Virus record (IMG/VR): IMGVR_UViG_3300042691_039794 | Span: 1-64,000 of that record | Direction: 5' to 3' (one strand) | Length of the DNA: 64,000 nucleotides | DNA from: a virus | Made by a program: the position numbers and the translations under genes | In this document: positions 33,603 through 41,213 of the stretch, in pieces | Layout: each line of letters starts with the position of its first letter | How positions within the stretch are numbered: position 1 is the first letter of the stretch | Notes under the pieces: model-generated | The model's input: only the letters and a program-made list of their open reading frames with translations | Told to the model about the DNA's origin: nothing | Database searches by the model: none

Positions 33603-34180
33603 AAACATATAAACAACTACCAATTCCTGAAGACACTGCTTGGGAAAGAAAAACATTATTCGGAATGTTACACTGGAGAATTAGAAATTTTCTAACCAGT
33701 TGTAATAACCTCATCAAATGGTTTCCTACTATTTGGTACGACAGAGATTGGGACGGTCACTTCATCTTAAAAATCTTACAAAAGAAAATAGAGTTCCAAA
33801 GAAAAGAACTTGTTAACGCCAACCGACACACAAGAATCGAATCGGACAATCGTGACATGACTTTAGCCCTTAATTTACTTGAAAGAGTAAAAGAAGAATA
33901 TTACAGTTTGGAATGTATGGATTATTGGGATTCTGAAATAGTATTTGATGATGTCCCTGAAACCCCTGAACTTAAGTCTGTAGAGGTTAATACAACGGCA
34001 GAGAGATATGATGAATACTTAGCAAAATACCCATCTTCAGTTCGAGTGCTTACCAAAGAACACGGTGAAGAATTGGATAAAGAACGTTTATGCTTGATGG
34101 TATCTAACTATAACCACAAAAAGGCGAATAAACTTCTTTTTCGTATTTTAGAAGAAAGATTAGCCTATTGGTGGGATTAA
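33599..34180 (+). CDS. Conserved phage-type hypothetical protein (193 aa)
   Basis: Mostly helical protein with the recognisable run WYDRDWDGHFILKILQKKIEF, which I recall in unrelated large phages, then a His/Arg region (NANRHTRIESDNRD) and C-terminal helices. Function unknown. Overlaps the lipoprotein gene by 4 bp. Confidence 0.7.
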   Translation: MKTYKQLPIPEDTAWERKTLFGMLHWRIRNFLTSCNNLIKWFPTIWYDRDWDGHFILKILQKKIEFQRKELVNANRHTRIESDNRDMTLALNLLERVKEEYYSLECMDYWDSEIVFDDVPETPELKSVEVNTTAERYDEYLAKYPSSVRVLTKEHGEELDKERLCLMVSNYNHKKANKLLFRILEERLAYWWD

Positions 34181-34192
34181 AAATATTATTTA

Positions 34193-34200
34193 TATTTTTG
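34193..34200 (+). promoter_or_regulatory. Bacteroidetes -7 element, near-leaderless
   Basis: TATTTTTG 5 bp before the ATG at 34206. Confidence 0.55.
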
Positions 34201-34205
34201 TAAAA

Positions 34206-34571
34206 ATGAAAAAGGTAGAAACAAAATTTGGAACTTATATTGATATGGAAACAAAAAGCAACACAGAATTAACCAGTGATAAAATCAAGGTATTCGTAGA
34301 AAGATTGAAAAAGATTGGTATTGAAGTTAAACTTCAGGGTAACTTTCCTTGGGTTTATCTTGATGAAATCTGTGGTATCAAAGTAAAAGAAAAGTTTGCA
34401 GGTAATCACGGGTTTACTATAATCTTTCTTCCTGGTAGAATCGACTCACCACCATCTGATTTTACAGATATTGGGGAGACATTCAAACTAATACGAAAGT
34501 ATAGTAGAGAAGCAAAACTTGTTGAGTTAATGAGAATGGACGAAAAAGACGGAATGTATGACACTGAATGA
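34206..34571 (+). CDS. Hypothetical protein (121 aa)
   Basis: Alpha/beta protein (KIKVFVERLKKIGIEVKLQGNF; GNHGFTIIFLPG). It looks like a conserved small phage fold with no catalytic motif. Its end overlaps the next gene by 14 bp. Confidence 0.65.
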   Translation: MKKVETKFGTYIDMETKSNTELTSDKIKVFVERLKKIGIEVKLQGNFPWVYLDEICGIKVKEKFAGNHGFTIIFLPGRIDSPPSDFTDIGETFKLIRKYSREAKLVELMRMDEKDGMYDTE

Positions 34572-34947
34572 ATTAAGGGTGGGTAGTGTAGTGACCCACC
34601 CACTTTTTGGTACACCAACAAAGGTTAGGTCAATCGCCTTCAACGGACTTTATATAGGAACTCCAAATGGTGGCCCAATTCATATTGACGACTTCAAACC
34701 TGTTGAGATAACAGATAAGGTATTGGAGTTATTAAAGTTTATTAGAATGGTGGAAACGGCCCCTGGTATTGGTGAGTTTGATTGGTGGGAAACCGACGAT
34801 CTGTCACTGACACATATACACGAAGGTCTGTATGGTGTTGATGGGTTAAGTGGTATTAAACCGATGAGATATGTTCATCAGTTACAAAATGCATATTTTG
34901 TTGTAACAGGAAATGAATTAGATACAGAAGAATTATTATATTTGTAA
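34558..34947 (+). CDS. Conserved phage protein with VHQLQN motif
   Basis: A 129-residue protein. The N-terminal LRVGSVV...GTPTKVRSI is a small barrel, and the C-terminal VHQLQNAYFVVTGNELD matches a motif I know from many phage and prophage proteins of unknown function. The stop codon overlaps the -7 region of the following gene's promoter. Confidence 0.75.
   Translation: MTLNELRVGSVVTHPLFGTPTKVRSIAFNGLYIGTPNGGPIHIDDFKPVEITDKVLELLKFIRMVETAPGIGEFDWWETDDLSLTHIHEGLYGVDGLSGIKPMRYVHQLQNAYFVVTGNELDTEELLYL
34937..34944 (+). promoter_or_regulatory. Bacteroidetes -7 element, near-leaderless
   Basis: TATATTTG embedded in the last codons of the previous gene, 5 bp before the ATG at 34950. Confidence 0.6.
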
Positions 34948-34949
34948 AA

Positions 34950-35372
34950 ATGGAAAAAGAAAAACAAAAATACAGAATCTATTTAGATGATGTTCGTACA
35001 CCAGTTGATAAAGATTGGATTGTTGTTCGTTCTTACGATGAGTTCGTTCAAAAGATCAACGCAATTGGTTTGGAGAACATTGAACTCATCTCTTTAGATC
35101 ACGACTTGGGTGATAGTGCAATGAGAGAATGGCATTACGGTGTTGTAAAAAACTACACTATTAACTACGATAACATTACCGAAAAAACTGGTATGGATTG
35201 TACTAAATGGTTAGTGAATCAATGGTTAGATGGTAAACCTGTTGTTGAAGTTGTGGTTCATTCTGCAAATGCGGTTGGAAGTGGGAACATGATGGGTTAC
35301 ATTAACAATTACCTACACTTAAATAGAATGGAACAAAATTGCGTAAGAGTTAAAATTGAACACACAGTATAG
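34950..35372 (+). CDS. Cyclic-phosphate-processing receiver-like (cREC) protein
   Basis: A 140-residue protein that fits the cREC receiver-like fold: RIYLDDVRTP at the first strand (acidic pair), LISLDHDLG in the second and TGMDCTKWL, with a later VVVHSANAVG. Published domain analysis links this family to processing of cyclic phosphates at RNA ends. It lies two genes before an RNA ligase, which supports a shared RNA-repair role. Confidence 0.82.
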   Translation: MEKEKQKYRIYLDDVRTPVDKDWIVVRSYDEFVQKINAIGLENIELISLDHDLGDSAMREWHYGVVKNYTINYDNITEKTGMDCTKWLVNQWLDGKPVVEVVVHSANAVGSGNMMGYINNYLHLNRMEQNCVRVKIEHTV

Positions 35373-35375
35373 ATT

Positions 35376-35633
35376 ATGGAATTAGAAAAATTTGAACAAG
35401 CAAAAAAAGTAAAAGAAGATCTTGATAGATTAGAAAGACAAAAACGAAAATTGGAATACGCTCTTGGATCTTGTAGGTTGGGGGTAACTATTAGTTTTAC
35501 ACAGGGGCCGTTTAATAGAAAAGATGAGGTTTCTATTAATAGTATTAGTATTATTAAAGAAATGATAACCAAAGAACTTGAAAGAGTGGCGGAAGAAATT
35601 GAGTTAATTAAAAAAGAATTTGAAAAAATATAG
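35376..35633 (+). CDS. Hypothetical coiled-coil protein (85 aa)
   Basis: Two charged helices (EKFEQAKKVKEDLDRLERQK; TKELERVAEEIELIKKEF) flank a short strand region. It lies 3 bp from its neighbours on each side, between cREC and RNA ligase, so it may be part of that module. Confidence 0.65.
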   Translation: MELEKFEQAKKVKEDLDRLERQKRKLEYALGSCRLGVTISFTQGPFNRKDEVSINSISIIKEMITKELERVAEEIELIKKEFEKI

Positions 35634-35636
35634 AAA

Positions 35637-36770
35637 ATGGAAAATTTAAATAGTGTATGTTATGTTGGTGTGATTGGTGAAATCCGACCAATAGAAGGGG
35701 CAGATAACATAGAACTTGCAATGGTTGGTGGTTGGCAAGCAATCACCAAAAAAGGCGAATACCAAGTTGGTAATAAGGTTGTTGTTGCAACCACTGATGC
35801 TGTGATCCCACAAGCGTTATCTGACCTTATGGGGGTGACTGGTTACCTTCGTAAAGGTCAACGAGTTAGAACAGTAAAACTTCGTGGAGTTTACTCTGAA
35901 TGTTTGTTAATACCGTTCAAGTACTTAGCACCAAAATCTTTAGAGAACAATGTTGAGGAAGGTCACGACATGATGGGTATTTTAGGTGTTACCAAATACG
36001 AACCACCAGTCAAAATGGTTGAGATGAGTGTTGGAGGTAGAAAAATCAAATACCACCAAAACCCTAACTTCCATGTTTACTACAAGTTTCCTAACTTGAA
36101 GAATGTACCTGAGTTGTTCACCGAAGAAGATGTTGTTACAATCACTCGTAAACTTCACGGAACAAATGCTCGTTACGGTATCGTTAAAAAGAAAAAACTT
36201 TCTTTGTTGGATCGTGTTAGAAAGTTCTTTGGAAACAAGTGGGTTGAGTTTGAATATGTTTATGGATCCCATAATGTTGAGAAAGGTTCTGACTCTCAAG
36301 GTTTTTACTCTACCGATGTTTGGAGAACTGTTGCGGATGAATACAAGATCAAAGAAAAGTTGTGGGATTATGTGAAAACTTACTTCATTCCTCAACATTT
36401 AGGTAGTGGTGTTGTGATCTATGGTGAGATCTACGGACACGGGATCCAAAAAAACTATGAATATGGTTTACAGGATATTAAGTTTGCAGGTTTCGATGTT
36501 GAAATCAATGGTGAATACAAAGATTTTAGTGTTGAACGAGGGATATTTAACACCTTAGATTTACCAACCGTTGAAGTTTTGTATAAAGGTAATTGGTCTA
36601 AAGAAGAACAAGACAAACATGTTTTTGGAAACTTTATTGAAGGAACCAAAGTTCCACATGAAGGTATTGTTGTGAAGTCAATCACTGGTGATCGTCACAA
36701 AGTAGCAAAAGTTATCAATCCTGATTACTTAATCTACGGAGAGAAAAATAATGTTGGTGACTCCCATTGA
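35637..36770 (+). CDS. RNA ligase, Rnl5/DraRnl-like
   Basis: A 377-residue ATP-dependent RNA ligase. Motif I KLHGTN places the nucleotide-accepting lysine at Lys172, YGEIYG is motif III, EGIVVK motif IV and KVIN motif V. Residues 1-110 form an extra N-terminal module (GEIRPIEGADNIELAMVGGW, then KVVVATTDAVIP) like the OB-type domain of the Deinococcus Rnl5 ligase. It would reseal RNAs broken by host defence nucleases, possibly together with the cREC protein upstream. A terminator overlaps its last codons. Confidence 0.92.
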   Translation: MENLNSVCYVGVIGEIRPIEGADNIELAMVGGWQAITKKGEYQVGNKVVVATTDAVIPQALSDLMGVTGYLRKGQRVRTVKLRGVYSECLLIPFKYLAPKSLENNVEEGHDMMGILGVTKYEPPVKMVEMSVGGRKIKYHQNPNFHVYYKFPNLKNVPELFTEEDVVTITRKLHGTNARYGIVKKKKLSLLDRVRKFFGNKWVEFEYVYGSHNVEKGSDSQGFYSTDVWRTVADEYKIKEKLWDYVKTYFIPQHLGSGVVIYGEIYGHGIQKNYEYGLQDIKFAGFDVEINGEYKDFSVERGIFNTLDLPTVEVLYKGNWSKEEQDKHVFGNFIEGTKVPHEGIVVKSITGDRHKVAKVINPDYLIYGEKNNVGDSH

Positions 36771-36786
36771 TGGAGTCACCTTTTTT
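36756..36786 (+). terminator. Rho-independent terminator after RNA ligase
   Basis: A perfect 9-bp stem GGTGACTCC (36756-36764) with GGAGTCACC (36772-36780) followed by TTTTTT. The ligase stop codon lies inside the hairpin. Confidence 0.9.
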
Positions 36787-36809
36787 ACTTATCATTTAAA
36801 AAACAAAAA

Positions 36810-37055
36810 ATGGCAGAAGAAAACGACCTGATATACGGAGTCTACGACAAAACAAGAGGTGTTGGAGGATGTGATGACTACTTTGGATACTTCAAAAAAC
36901 ATAAAGATGCTAAATCTGAAATGAAAACTCAGTTTGAACATCTAAAACAAAAAAACCCAAAAGAGACTTTGAAATTGTATAAGGACAGAGTCGTTAAAGT
37001 GAAAGATAAAACAGAAGATATATTGATAATTATTCATCCAATTTTAGTAAGATAA
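36810..37055 (+). CDS. Small protein, paralogue of gene at 32755
   Basis: An 81-residue protein sharing IYGVYDKT, CDDYFGYFK, the Ala/Lys helix and the C-terminal IIIHPILVR with the gene at 32755. An extra GVG insert sits before the Cys. It leads the next operon after the terminator. Function unknown. Confidence 0.7.
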   Translation: MAEENDLIYGVYDKTRGVGGCDDYFGYFKKHKDAKSEMKTQFEHLKQKNPKETLKLYKDRVVKVKDKTEDILIIIHPILVR

Positions 37056-37059
37056 TTTT

Positions 37060-37977
37060 ATGGGACTTAAAAGATTAAAAAAAGAAAATGATTTTTTGAA
37101 TTTGTCATTGATAGAAATAATTTCATCAATCGACCCAAGTAAAACTAAAAAATACACACAGTTTTTAGTTAAAATGATCAAAAAAGATATGAAAAGTAGA
37201 TTAGGAACTCAAAAATATGATGAATTAAATCCTCATTGGGAAAAAGTTTCTTCCAAGTTTGACTGGGAAAAAAATCAAATGAAATCAATTATTACATTAC
37301 AATTGTTGAAACATTTGTTTCCCTATGACGGAATAACAAATTTTGTTACTTTTTGTGAATTTTCAGAAAAAAAAATGATCGATGATAATGATATATCAAA
37401 GTACTCTACATGGGAAAAAATTCAATCTGAAAATTATTTTGCACAAAATAAAGAAGAATTAAAGAAATGTAAAAAGGATATAAAAATAATTTTGGACAAT
37501 GAAGATTATTTGATTTTGAAACCATTAAGTCATTTGTCTTCAGTAAAGTATGGATATAACACAAAATGGTGTACAGCGGCTTTGAATGATCCTGATTATT
37601 TTTATAATCATTCTTATGATGGAATTCTTATTTATGTTATTGATAAAATTACAAACAAAAAATTTGCCTTCTATCGAAAAGGGATATTTAAAAATTCTGG
37701 ATTACAAGTTTATAATTCTGAAGACGAAAGAATTGATTCCTATCAAACAGGAATACCAAGAGACGTTTTAGAAATTTTATTTAAAGAAACCGACCCAATT
37801 TACAACAAAAACAATTTCGAGTATTTCAATGACGACCAAAAAAAGAAAATTGCAAATTCTAGATTATTAGAAGAAATACCGGCACCTATTATACCAATCA
37901 ATCGACATAATACTACGTTCAATTATGAGGATTTTTTGACACAATCAACCGATAATTTATTAGACGAGTTACCATGA
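37060..37977 (+). CDS. WC-motif domain protein (305 aa)
   Basis: Helical N-terminal half followed by a domain centred on YNTKWCTAALND (Trp170, Cys171) and GILIYVIDKITNKKFAFYRKG. The same arrangement (Trp-Cys, a Tyr-rich loop, then an Ile/Tyr-Val-Ile-Asp strand and an Ala/Ser-Val strand) occurs in the LRR protein at 16459. The invariant Cys might be catalytic, but this is inference. Overlaps the next gene by 4 bp. Confidence 0.75.
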   Translation: MGLKRLKKENDFLNLSLIEIISSIDPSKTKKYTQFLVKMIKKDMKSRLGTQKYDELNPHWEKVSSKFDWEKNQMKSIITLQLLKHLFPYDGITNFVTFCEFSEKKMIDDNDISKYSTWEKIQSENYFAQNKEELKKCKKDIKIILDNEDYLILKPLSHLSSVKYGYNTKWCTAALNDPDYFYNHSYDGILIYVIDKITNKKFAFYRKGIFKNSGLQVYNSEDERIDSYQTGIPRDVLEILFKETDPIYNKNNFEYFNDDQKKKIANSRLLEEIPAPIIPINRHNTTFNYEDFLTQSTDNLLDELP

Positions 37978-38165
37978 AAAAAAAAGTTTTAGTTAGATTG
38001 GAAGATTCTATGATTTATAAAACACATATAGAAATTGATTTTACAAAAGTTAAAAATATCATGCCATTTCCAAATGATGTTTTTTTTGAAATCGATAATT
38101 TGAAAGTCGCCATCAAACGTGAAGAATGGGACAAAATACAAGAAGAAATGTTAAAAATTAATTAG
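37974..38165 (+). CDS. Hypothetical protein (63 aa)
   Basis: Small beta-rich protein (KKKVLVRLEDSMIYKTHIEID) ending in a helix (REEWDKIQEEMLKIN). ATGA overlap with the gene before. Not recognised. Confidence 0.6.
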   Translation: MKKKVLVRLEDSMIYKTHIEIDFTKVKNIMPFPNDVFFEIDNLKVAIKREEWDKIQEEMLKIN

Positions 38166-38169
38166 TAAT

Positions 38170-39183
38170 ATGAAAGAAAATATAGAAGATATGATTATTG
38201 ATTTGAAAAATTTGGATTCAATGGATCCTGAAATGATTATGAACGATTATTTAAATGAACCATATGACGACCGAATTGAATACACCAACAACGATAAATC
38301 CCAAAGTACCAATTCAACAACTCCAACATGTTGGGGAACGTTGCAAGACGAAGAATTTGTTCCGGCATTTAAATCAGTTGATAAAGTACCTGCTGGTATT
38401 TATGAGATAGTATGGAATAGATCACTTTCTCAACACACAATAAAAAAACAACCATTTAAAACAGATGAATTATATCAATTACCTTCTTACGAAATTCAAG
38501 ACATTCTTAAAGACATCCAAAATTTTTGGGATCGTAGAGACAAATATCGAGAGTATAACTTTGTTCATAAGCGTGGGATTTTAATGTATGGCGAACCTGG
38601 TTGCGGTAAATCAGGAATAATACAGTTGATTTCAAAACAACTAATTGAAAACGACGGAATTATTCTTAACATCAAAGATCACGACGATGTTGAATATTTT
38701 ATTGACTTCATTGCAACATTTAGAAAAATTGAACCAAATAGACCATTGATTGTTTTATTGGAAGATATTGATTCTATTGCCGGAGAAAGTAATCATTCTA
38801 CAAGTAAACTATTGAACATCCTTGATGGTGTAAAACAAATTGAAGATGTTGTATATATTGCAACAACAAACTACCCTGAAAAATTACAAGAAAGAATTAC
38901 AAACCGACCTTCTCGTTTTGATAGACGTTACAAAGTGGAACTTCCTAATGATGAAATTAGAGAAGCTTACATTCGTCACAAATTGAAAGAAGAAGATTTA
39001 GAAAATGTTGACATCTCTGAATGGGTTAGAAGAACCGAAGGAATGTCATTATCTCACTTGAAAGAAGTTGTAATATCAACTATTGTTATGGGTAGAGAAT
39101 TCGAGGAAGTGATGGATAACCTTGAAGGATTGAAAAAAGCACCATCAATTAAAGGATCAGGAAAAGTAGGATTTAACAGATAA
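38170..39183 (+). CDS. AAA+ ATPase
   Basis: A 337-residue AAA+ ATPase. The N-terminal about 115 residues are acidic and unknown. Walker A is GEPGCGKS (Lys147), Walker B is VLLEDID (Glu198, Asp199), sensor 1 is ATTNYPE and the arginine-finger region is RPSRFDRR. The small lid domain follows. It resembles the Bcs1/FtsH side of the family but has no membrane or protease domain. It may remodel protein or nucleic-acid complexes. Confidence 0.9.
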   Translation: MKENIEDMIIDLKNLDSMDPEMIMNDYLNEPYDDRIEYTNNDKSQSTNSTTPTCWGTLQDEEFVPAFKSVDKVPAGIYEIVWNRSLSQHTIKKQPFKTDELYQLPSYEIQDILKDIQNFWDRRDKYREYNFVHKRGILMYGEPGCGKSGIIQLISKQLIENDGIILNIKDHDDVEYFIDFIATFRKIEPNRPLIVLLEDIDSIAGESNHSTSKLLNILDGVKQIEDVVYIATTNYPEKLQERITNRPSRFDRRYKVELPNDEIREAYIRHKLKEEDLENVDISEWVRRTEGMSLSHLKEVVISTIVMGREFEEVMDNLEGLKKAPSIKGSGKVGFNR

Positions 39184-39186
39184 GAT

Positions 39187-39339
39187 ATGAAAAAAGGAAT
39201 TTATTATTTACCGTTGTTTTTATTAATATTATTTATAATGGTTGGAACATTTTATTGTGGTGATTATTTAGGTTTCGCCATGTCAACATTATCTATGTTG
39301 TTGTTAGGTGAGGTTTATTATTTAAGATTTATAAAATGA
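39187..39339 (+). CDS. Small two-helix membrane protein (50 aa)
   Basis: ORF starting MKKGIYYLPLFLLILFIMVG with a second hydrophobic part (LGFAMSTLSMLLLGEVYYL). It begins 3 bp after the ATPase and ends in an ATGA with the next gene. Confidence 0.6.
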   Translation: MKKGIYYLPLFLLILFIMVGTFYCGDYLGFAMSTLSMLLLGEVYYLRFIK

Positions 39340-39533
39340 TTATAGAACACGAAGGAAAAATTTATGAAACAGTAATATCAAAACCAATAAAAGTTGGCGA
39401 TTTATATTACGATTGTATGGTACACAAAGTGAGAGAATGTCAATCTTTCATTTGTTTTGATCCATGGTCGTTAAAATTAGAAGAAATCAAAAAAGAAAAA
39501 AAAATATTGACTGATGCTGTAGAATTGAAATAA
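39336..39533 (+). CDS. Hypothetical protein (65 aa)
   Basis: Beta-rich small protein (IIEHEGKIYETVISKPIKVG) with two Cys (YDCMVHKVRECQSFICFD). It may bind zinc or be a small barrel. Last gene of its operon before the promoter at 39539. Confidence 0.6.
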   Translation: MIIEHEGKIYETVISKPIKVGDLYYDCMVHKVRECQSFICFDPWSLKLEEIKKEKKILTDAVELK

Positions 39534-39538
39534 AACAC

Positions 39539-39546
39539 TATCTTTG
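39539..39546 (+). promoter_or_regulatory. Bacteroidetes -7 promoter element
   Basis: TATCTTTG 29 bp before the ATG at 39576. It gives a normal 5' leader, unlike the leaderless cases. Confidence 0.6.
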
Positions 39547-39575
39547 TGGTGTAATCAATTAAACCCATCACAATT

Positions 39576-40304
39576 ATGTCAACTTTAACTCTCGTTCAAA
39601 ACTACCAAGGTTCTAACTCTTTCGTCCTTAAAATGAAAGATGTAATTTCTAAATATGGTAAACTTACCGTAGGTCAAGCATTAGCGGTTGAAAAAATCCT
39701 TAGTGCTCCTGTTGAAGTAAAAAAAGTTGAGTTGACTGAAGACATGAAAAAAATTCAGGCGTACGCTGGTGAGAACTCTTTTGTTAAAGAGATCCAGTCT
39801 AAACTTGAGAAGTATGGTAAGTTGTCAGACAAACAAGTATCAGCGGCAATTAACCAAATCCAAAAAGAAGAGAGCAAATCTCAAATCAAAAAAATGAATA
39901 TCCCTGCGGAAGGAGACACCATCCAAGTTGGTCGTAAGATCGGTCAACAAATGAAAGATACCTACGGACTTCAGTTCAATCCTACAATCTTGGATATCAC
40001 TAAAGTTTTAGGAATTTCACCTAAAGCTGTTAAGTTCGCAGGTAAGATGACCGTAAAGAGGGCTAAAGTTTGTGTATGTTGTGCTAAGACCTTGACCGAC
40101 GAGTTTTCAATGTTGACTACAATGGGTAAGACATGCGCAAAACACATGGGTGTTGAATACATCAAAGACAAGAGTCAAACAGATCGTTTTCGTGAGGACT
40201 ACCTTAAACGAGTAGAAGAGATCGGAGTTATGGAATTTTGGGTTCCTAAATCCCAACTTAAGAATTGGGAAGGTGAAACCAACTTCTTACTTGAGATTTT
40301 ATAA
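39576..40304 (+). CDS. Zinc-motif hypothetical protein (242 aa)
   Basis: A helical repeat-like N-terminus comes first: SLKMKD/LEKYG units GSNSFVLKMKDVISKYGKL and ENSFVKEIQSKLEKYGKL are internal duplicates. A domain with KVCVCCAKTL and KTCAKHMG follows, likely binding one zinc. Codon usage is less AT-biased than in many neighbours. It is a monocistronic unit with its own promoter and terminator, so it is probably strongly expressed early. Function unknown. Confidence 0.75.
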   Translation: MSTLTLVQNYQGSNSFVLKMKDVISKYGKLTVGQALAVEKILSAPVEVKKVELTEDMKKIQAYAGENSFVKEIQSKLEKYGKLSDKQVSAAINQIQKEESKSQIKKMNIPAEGDTIQVGRKIGQQMKDTYGLQFNPTILDITKVLGISPKAVKFAGKMTVKRAKVCVCCAKTLTDEFSMLTTMGKTCAKHMGVEYIKDKSQTDRFREDYLKRVEEIGVMEFWVPKSQLKNWEGETNFLLEIL

Positions 40305-40310
40305 ATATTA

Positions 40311-40335
40311 ACCCCAACTTTAATGTGGGGTTTTA
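40311..40335 (+). terminator. Rho-independent terminator
   Basis: ACCCCA (40311-40316) with TGGGGT (40326-40331), followed by T-rich sequence. Confidence 0.8.
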
Positions 40336-40344
40336 TATTTATAT
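40335..40344 (+). promoter_or_regulatory. Late-type promoter candidate
   Basis: ATATTTATAT directly after a terminator and 3 bp before the ATG at 40348, a variant of the recurring element. Confidence 0.4.
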
Positions 40345-40347
40345 CAT

Positions 40348-40866
40348 ATGGATAGATTAATAGAAAGAGTTATTAAACAATATTTGTTAGAAACAAGAAA
40401 ATTTCCCAAAAAAAAAGGAATGGAAGTTTATGACAGAATGATGTACAACATTGTGTCAACATACCATCAATGGTTCGATAGACATGGGGACAATAGCTAT
40501 GATAAAAATTATGATATATTCTTTGAAAAAAATGTTTCTGACGATGATTATCGAGTTGGAGTTTCAGATTCAATTTTAATCCCTCTTATCAAAAAAGAAA
40601 TTGGCAATATAATCGAAAGTTTCAAAATACATAATCCATGTAACAAAAGAATTATTTTCACCAAAAAAAGAAATGATAATCAAGATGAAGAATATTTTGA
40701 TTTTATTGAATTCATAGTTCAAAAAGATGGTAATGAGTTAAAAATTGTTACCTCAGCATTTTCTGAAGATGGTAATTTTTTATTTTTTGGTGTTAGACCA
40801 AGAAGTAAAAAAGAAAATTTAAAAGAAAGTTCTTGTAAAAGTGGTGAAATAGTTGTGCAATTATAA
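40348..40866 (+). CDS. Hypothetical protein with capsid-targeting-like N-terminus
   Basis: A 172-residue unknown. The start DRLIERVIKQYLLETRK is an amphipathic helix ending LLE|T, in the style of T4 capsid-targeting peptides. The remainder is an alpha/beta domain ending with a flexible Lys/Ser tail. Late-type promoter upstream. A packaged internal protein is an inference. Confidence 0.7.
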   Translation: MDRLIERVIKQYLLETRKFPKKKGMEVYDRMMYNIVSTYHQWFDRHGDNSYDKNYDIFFEKNVSDDDYRVGVSDSILIPLIKKEIGNIIESFKIHNPCNKRIIFTKKRNDNQDEEYFDFIEFIVQKDGNELKIVTSAFSEDGNFLFFGVRPRSKKENLKESSCKSGEIVVQL

Positions 40867-40883
40867 AAAATACACTATCTTTG
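40853..40883 (+). promoter_or_regulatory. Bacteroidetes promoter for a structured RNA
   Basis: TTG (40853-40855), a 20-bp spacer and TATCTTTG (40876-40883), the same geometry as the promoters at 15544 and 61804. Here the downstream product is not a protein but the GC-rich RNA region 40884-41108. Confidence 0.7.
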
Positions 40884-41023
40884 TAAAAGAATTGATTGTT
40901 ATTGGTTCAATCATTAAAAAATACCAATCGTAGGGTGTCTGGCGTAATCCGACACAGGTTTAAATTCCGACCCCAAGGTAAAAATTATCCCCATCTTGAT
41001 GGTGGGGATCTTATTTAAGAGCC

Positions 41024-41048
41024 CCCATTCCTATAGGATGGGTTTTTA
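41024..41048 (+). terminator. Internal terminator-like hairpin
   Basis: CCCATTCC-TATA-GGATGGG followed by TTTTTA inside the structured RNA. It may make a shorter 3' end or be part of the fold. Confidence 0.55.
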
Positions 41049-41078
41049 GGACCGTTATCCGTTAGGGTAACAATTGAA

Positions 41079-41108
41079 AGGGGGAATTCGCTACTCCCCC
41101 TTTTTTTA
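41079..41108 (+). terminator. Rho-independent terminator of structured RNA
   Basis: AGGGGGA (41079-41085) with TCCCCCT (41095-41101), followed by a T run. Confidence 0.9.
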
Positions 41109-41135
41109 TTAATAAAAAATATCTATGATTAGATC

Positions 41136-41213
41136 ATGATTGCAGGAATTGTATATATTATTCTTATTTTTATATTTGGTATATTTGGTAAACACAGAAA
41201 ATTTTTAAAATGA
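41136..41213 (+). CDS. Tiny hydrophobic protein (25 aa), tentative
   Basis: MIAGIVYIILIFIFGIFGKHRK is a single membrane helix. Its stop overlaps the next ATG in an ATGA, as for many gene pairs in this window, which is the main support. Confidence 0.4.
   Translation: MIAGIVYIILIFIFGIFGKHRKFLK

Larger units (their letters stand above)
40884..41108 (+). ncRNA. GC-rich structured non-coding RNA
   Basis: No ORF, a complete promoter upstream, and much higher GC than the flanks. Helices readable by eye: GTGTC (40935-40939) with GACAC (40951-40955); ATCCCCA (40987-40993) with TGGGGAT (41003-41009); CCCATTCC with GGATGGG (41024-41042) followed by TTTTTA; GTTATCC (41054-41060) with GGGTAAC (41065-41071); and AGGGGGA with TCCCCCT (41079-41101) followed by seven or more T. 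GATTG and CAATC near the 5' end form a sixth. It looks like a stable phage small RNA; the family is unknown. Confidence 0.7.

Noticed and set aside
40950-40975. tRNA-like T-arm (GGTTTAAATTCC) in the structured RNA
   Set aside because: The loop length is wrong and no acceptor, D or anticodon arms of tRNA size can be drawn around it.
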